Source of the DNA: CAINVV01 sp963663675
GTDB taxonomy: Bacteria > Bacteroidota > Bacteroidia > Bacteroidales > Prolixibacteraceae
Direction: 5' to 3'
Assembly (NCBI GenBank): GCA_963663675.1
Contig: OY760498.1
Coordinates: 3,658,001-3,722,000 of the forward strand
Length of the DNA: 64,000 nucleotides
Of the stretch, positions 61,969-64,000 are shown in pieces. A program made the position numbers and the translations under genes. Positions within the stretch are counted from its first letter, which is position 1; every line of letters begins with the position of its first letter. Below the pieces are notes generated by a model. The model was not told the DNA's origin and did not search any database. It saw only the letters and a program-made list of their open reading frames with translations.

Positions 61969-63459
61969 ATGAAACAAAGAATCAATTTACTCCTTATACT
62001 TCTCATAATTGCGCCGAATGTTTTTACCCAAAATATACAAACAAACCTGAATCAGTATTTTTCCGGTTTAGCAGAAAACCTTGAATTTAACGGAAGTGTA
62101 TTAGTCGCGGGAGAAGGGAAAATAATTTATAAAAAATCATTTGGATATGCTGATTTTAAGAATAAAATTGAAAATACTGATTCTACTCTCATTAATCTGG
62201 CGTCCGTTTCAAAAACCCTCACTGCTATAGCCGTATTGCAACTGAAAGAACAAGGGAGACTTAAGCTTGATGATGCTTTTATCAAATATTTTCCAGAGTT
62301 CCCCTATCCCGAAATTACCATAAAACAATTATTATCACACACTTCAGGACTGCCTGATAATGAAGCATTGCTCGATTCGATGATCGCAAAGAACCCTCAC
62401 AGAATTTTTACTAACAGAGATATTATCCCGGCTATGATAATTTTTAAGAAATGTAAGGCTCTGAGATTCAAACCGGGAGAAAAATGGGGATATAGTTCTG
62501 CGGGATATGAATTACTGGTTTTGCTGGTTGAAAAAATAAGCAAACTACCCTTTGATGTTTATATGAAGCAACATGTATTTATTCCTGCCGGTATGTCACA
62601 TAGTTATGTACAAACCTCTTTATCCCAGCAATTCGACAGAAACCGCTGCCTCGGTTTTATGTATAGCAGTCATTACGAAATGAAACTGGAACAAATGGAT
62701 ACCCTGCCCGACTGGAAGGAATTTACTTATAATCTGGCCGGACTGGTTGGTGGTTCAAATGTAGTGAGCAGTATAAATGATTTGCTGGCGTACGATCAAG
62801 CACTTTATTCCGGAAAGCTATTAAAACCGGCGACGCTGAAGGAAGCTTTCACGCCGGTTAAACTCAATAATGGAGACGACAACAAGGCGGCGCAGGGTTC
62901 TTATGGTTTAGGCTGGTTTATAGAAAAAGATTCAACCGGTGGAACAACAGTTTCACATTCTGGCGCTGCACCGGGAGTAACAACTTTTTTTATCAGAAAC
63001 TTAACCAGAAAACAGGTTCTGATAATACTGCAAAACATTCAAAATCCCGGCTTCAATATTTCTTCTGTATTACAGATATTGAATGGTGAATCCTTAGTTT
63101 ACAAAAAGTCTGCCGCTTTTGAATTCTCACAATATTTATTTGAAAATGGCATGGAACCGGCGCTTTCCCATTTGCAGGGAATGTTGTCGGATACTATTCA
63201 ATATGTGTTGACAGAAAAAGATATGGCAAGAGTTGGCCTGGAATTCAGCAGGAACAGACAATTCCAGCAGTATTGCCTTGAAGCGTATAAATTGAATACA
63301 GAATTTTTTCCAAAAAGCTGGAAAGTTTACGATGACTATGCCAATATATTGTTAAAAAACGGTCAAAAGGACGAAGCTATCAAGATGTTCCAAAAATCAA
63401 TTGAACTGAATCCCGATAATCAAAATGGCAAAAAAGCTTTAGAGCAAATCCTGAAATAA
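61969..63459 (+). CDS. Exported serine hydrolase with C-terminal TPR
   Basis: 496 residues with a signal peptide (LLILLIIAPNVFTQ). The beta-lactamase-fold domain (about 25-375) has SVSK (Ser about 79, Lys about 82), YSSAGYELL and HSGAAPG. The C-terminal part ends in a TPR hairpin (YDDYANILLKNGQKDEAIKMFQKSIELNPDN). The architecture is common in Bacteroidota and usually annotated as beta-lactamase-like or D-alanyl-D-alanine-carboxypeptidase-like; the substrate is not known. It is divergent from the sigma factor gene. Confidence 0.85.
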   Translation: MKQRINLLLILLIIAPNVFTQNIQTNLNQYFSGLAENLEFNGSVLVAGEGKIIYKKSFGYADFKNKIENTDSTLINLASVSKTLTAIAVLQLKEQGRLKLDDAFIKYFPEFPYPEITIKQLLSHTSGLPDNEALLDSMIAKNPHRIFTNRDIIPAMIIFKKCKALRFKPGEKWGYSSAGYELLVLLVEKISKLPFDVYMKQHVFIPAGMSHSYVQTSLSQQFDRNRCLGFMYSSHYEMKLEQMDTLPDWKEFTYNLAGLVGGSNVVSSINDLLAYDQALYSGKLLKPATLKEAFTPVKLNNGDDNKAAQGSYGLGWFIEKDSTGGTTVSHSGAAPGVTTFFIRNLTRKQVLIILQNIQNPGFNISSVLQILNGESLVYKKSAAFEFSQYLFENGMEPALSHLQGMLSDTIQYVLTEKDMARVGLEFSRNRQFQQYCLEAYKLNTEFFPKSWKVYDDYANILLKNGQKDEAIKMFQKSIELNPDNQNGKKALEQILK

Positions 63460-63714
63460 TCAAAATTCTTTAACATGAAACGCAAATAAATGCACGAACA
63501 CACACAACATATAAAGCATTGATGTATTGGTGCTTGTATGCGGCATTCTGCTCTCGCGCCAGCATTTTCAATGGCGTATAATGACGCGTCCCGTTCTCCC
63601 CAACGACTTCATTTGGCCAAACGTTCACAGTAAAATAAGATTACTTTGCAAACATCAAACGACAGACAATAAAACAAGTAGACAAACTGTATAAATACTT
63701 AAAAAAATACCAAA

Positions 63715-64000
63715 ATGAGAAAATTAATATTCTTTATGCATACTTCACTGGATGGTTTTGTAGCAGGACTTAAGGGAGAAATGAACTGGATAAAAATAGA
63801 CGAAGAGATATTTGACTTTGTTGCTACGATGACCGACAATGCTGACACCGCGCTTTATGGACGAGTAACGTATGAAATGATGCAGAATTATTGGCCAAAT
63901 GCTGGCAAACAACCAGACGCATCGAAACACGACAAAGAACATTCGGCCTGGTACAATAAAGTTTCAAAAGTTGTCTTATCAAAGACAATTGGGGGAAAAA
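63715..64000 (+). CDS. Dihydrofolate-reductase-family (RibD C-terminal domain) protein, 3' truncated
   Basis: An open frame from ATG 63715 runs off the right edge. The first 95 residues, RKLIFFMHTSLDGFVAG, GEMNWIKIDEEIFDFV, NADTALYGRVTYEMMQNYWP and a later KVSKVVLSKT, are the start of the RibD-C/DHFR-like family (YwjB/YyaP type), NADPH-dependent reductases of unsettled function. It is distinct from FolA. The 255 bases before it show no other gene. Confidence 0.88.
   Translation, partial: MRKLIFFMHTSLDGFVAGLKGEMNWIKIDEEIFDFVATMTDNADTALYGRVTYEMMQNYWPNAGKQPDASKHDKEHSAWYNKVSKVVLSKTIGGK

Overview
The window looks like a chromosomal segment of a Bacteroidota bacterium, probably Bacteroidales/Marinilabiliales-like (inference). 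Evidence: an LpxC-FabZ fusion in an HD-lpxD-lpxC/fabZ-lpxA block, a FISUMP-domain fragment, a SusC/TonB-receptor-type N-terminal fragment, a very large DUF2723 membrane protein, secreted GH92/GH51/DUF3863 enzymes, and several -7 boxes of the Bacteroidota type TAnnTTTG or TAnnTTCG ahead of genes. Base composition is moderately AT-rich.

Layout. 0-5.1 kb is accessory and partly decayed: a partial FISUMP protein, a cut-down TonB-receptor N-terminus, a DUF3850/ASCH pseudogene with an in-frame stop, a DUF4143-type ATPase behind a perfect 18-bp inverted repeat, a tRNA-3'-end-like scar and a HipB/HipA toxin-antitoxin pair. 5.3-18.7 kb is a seven-gene block on the minus strand encoding exported carbohydrate-active proteins (esterase, DUF3863, beta-helix, GH92 mannosidase, beta-propeller glycosidase, GH95-like/DUF5703, TIM-barrel lipoprotein); it has no SusC/SusD pair. 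19.2-26.6 kb holds a secreted S1/P1-like nuclease, a SMUG2-type uracil-DNA glycosylase, oligopeptidase B, a GH51 arabinofuranosidase and a secreted sugar isomerase-like protein. 27-40.4 kb is mostly housekeeping: an RND/MMPL exporter, ExbB/ExbD, a polysaccharide deacetylase, DUF2723, tRNA-Gln, dGTPase, a PiT phosphate transporter, a DUF45 peptidase and a three-gene YtxH/holin-X envelope operon. 40.4-56.6 kb is core genome: lipid A synthesis (lpxD, lpxC-fabZ, lpxA), rimP-nusA-infB, pheS, a CDF transporter, an M3 peptidase, a flavin reductase and an adenosine-kinase-like PfkB protein. 56.8-64 kb starts at tRNA-Asn and is an accessory tail: a PEP-mutase-like protein, two serine hydrolases, an ECF sigma factor with a membrane partner, and a partial DHFR-family protein.

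Most notable structures. (1) Between the convergent genes infB and pheS lies a self-contained element: a four-helix-bundle (23S rRNA intervening-sequence, S23 family) gene enclosed by a perfect 36-bp inverted repeat built of GGATAAA heptamers. The repeat begins exactly at both stop codons, so the layout resembles a 23S rRNA intervening sequence transplanted into an mRNA 3' region. (2) A second, empty pair of inverted short-tandem arrays (octamer TGCTAATN) sits between exbB and the deacetylase gene. (3) The tRNA-Asn 3' end plus terminator is followed by two diverged copies of the same module, each interval carrying one cargo gene, which suggests stepwise insertion at a tRNA hotspot. (4) rimP-nusA-infB has a short leader with a terminator-like hairpin just before the start codon.
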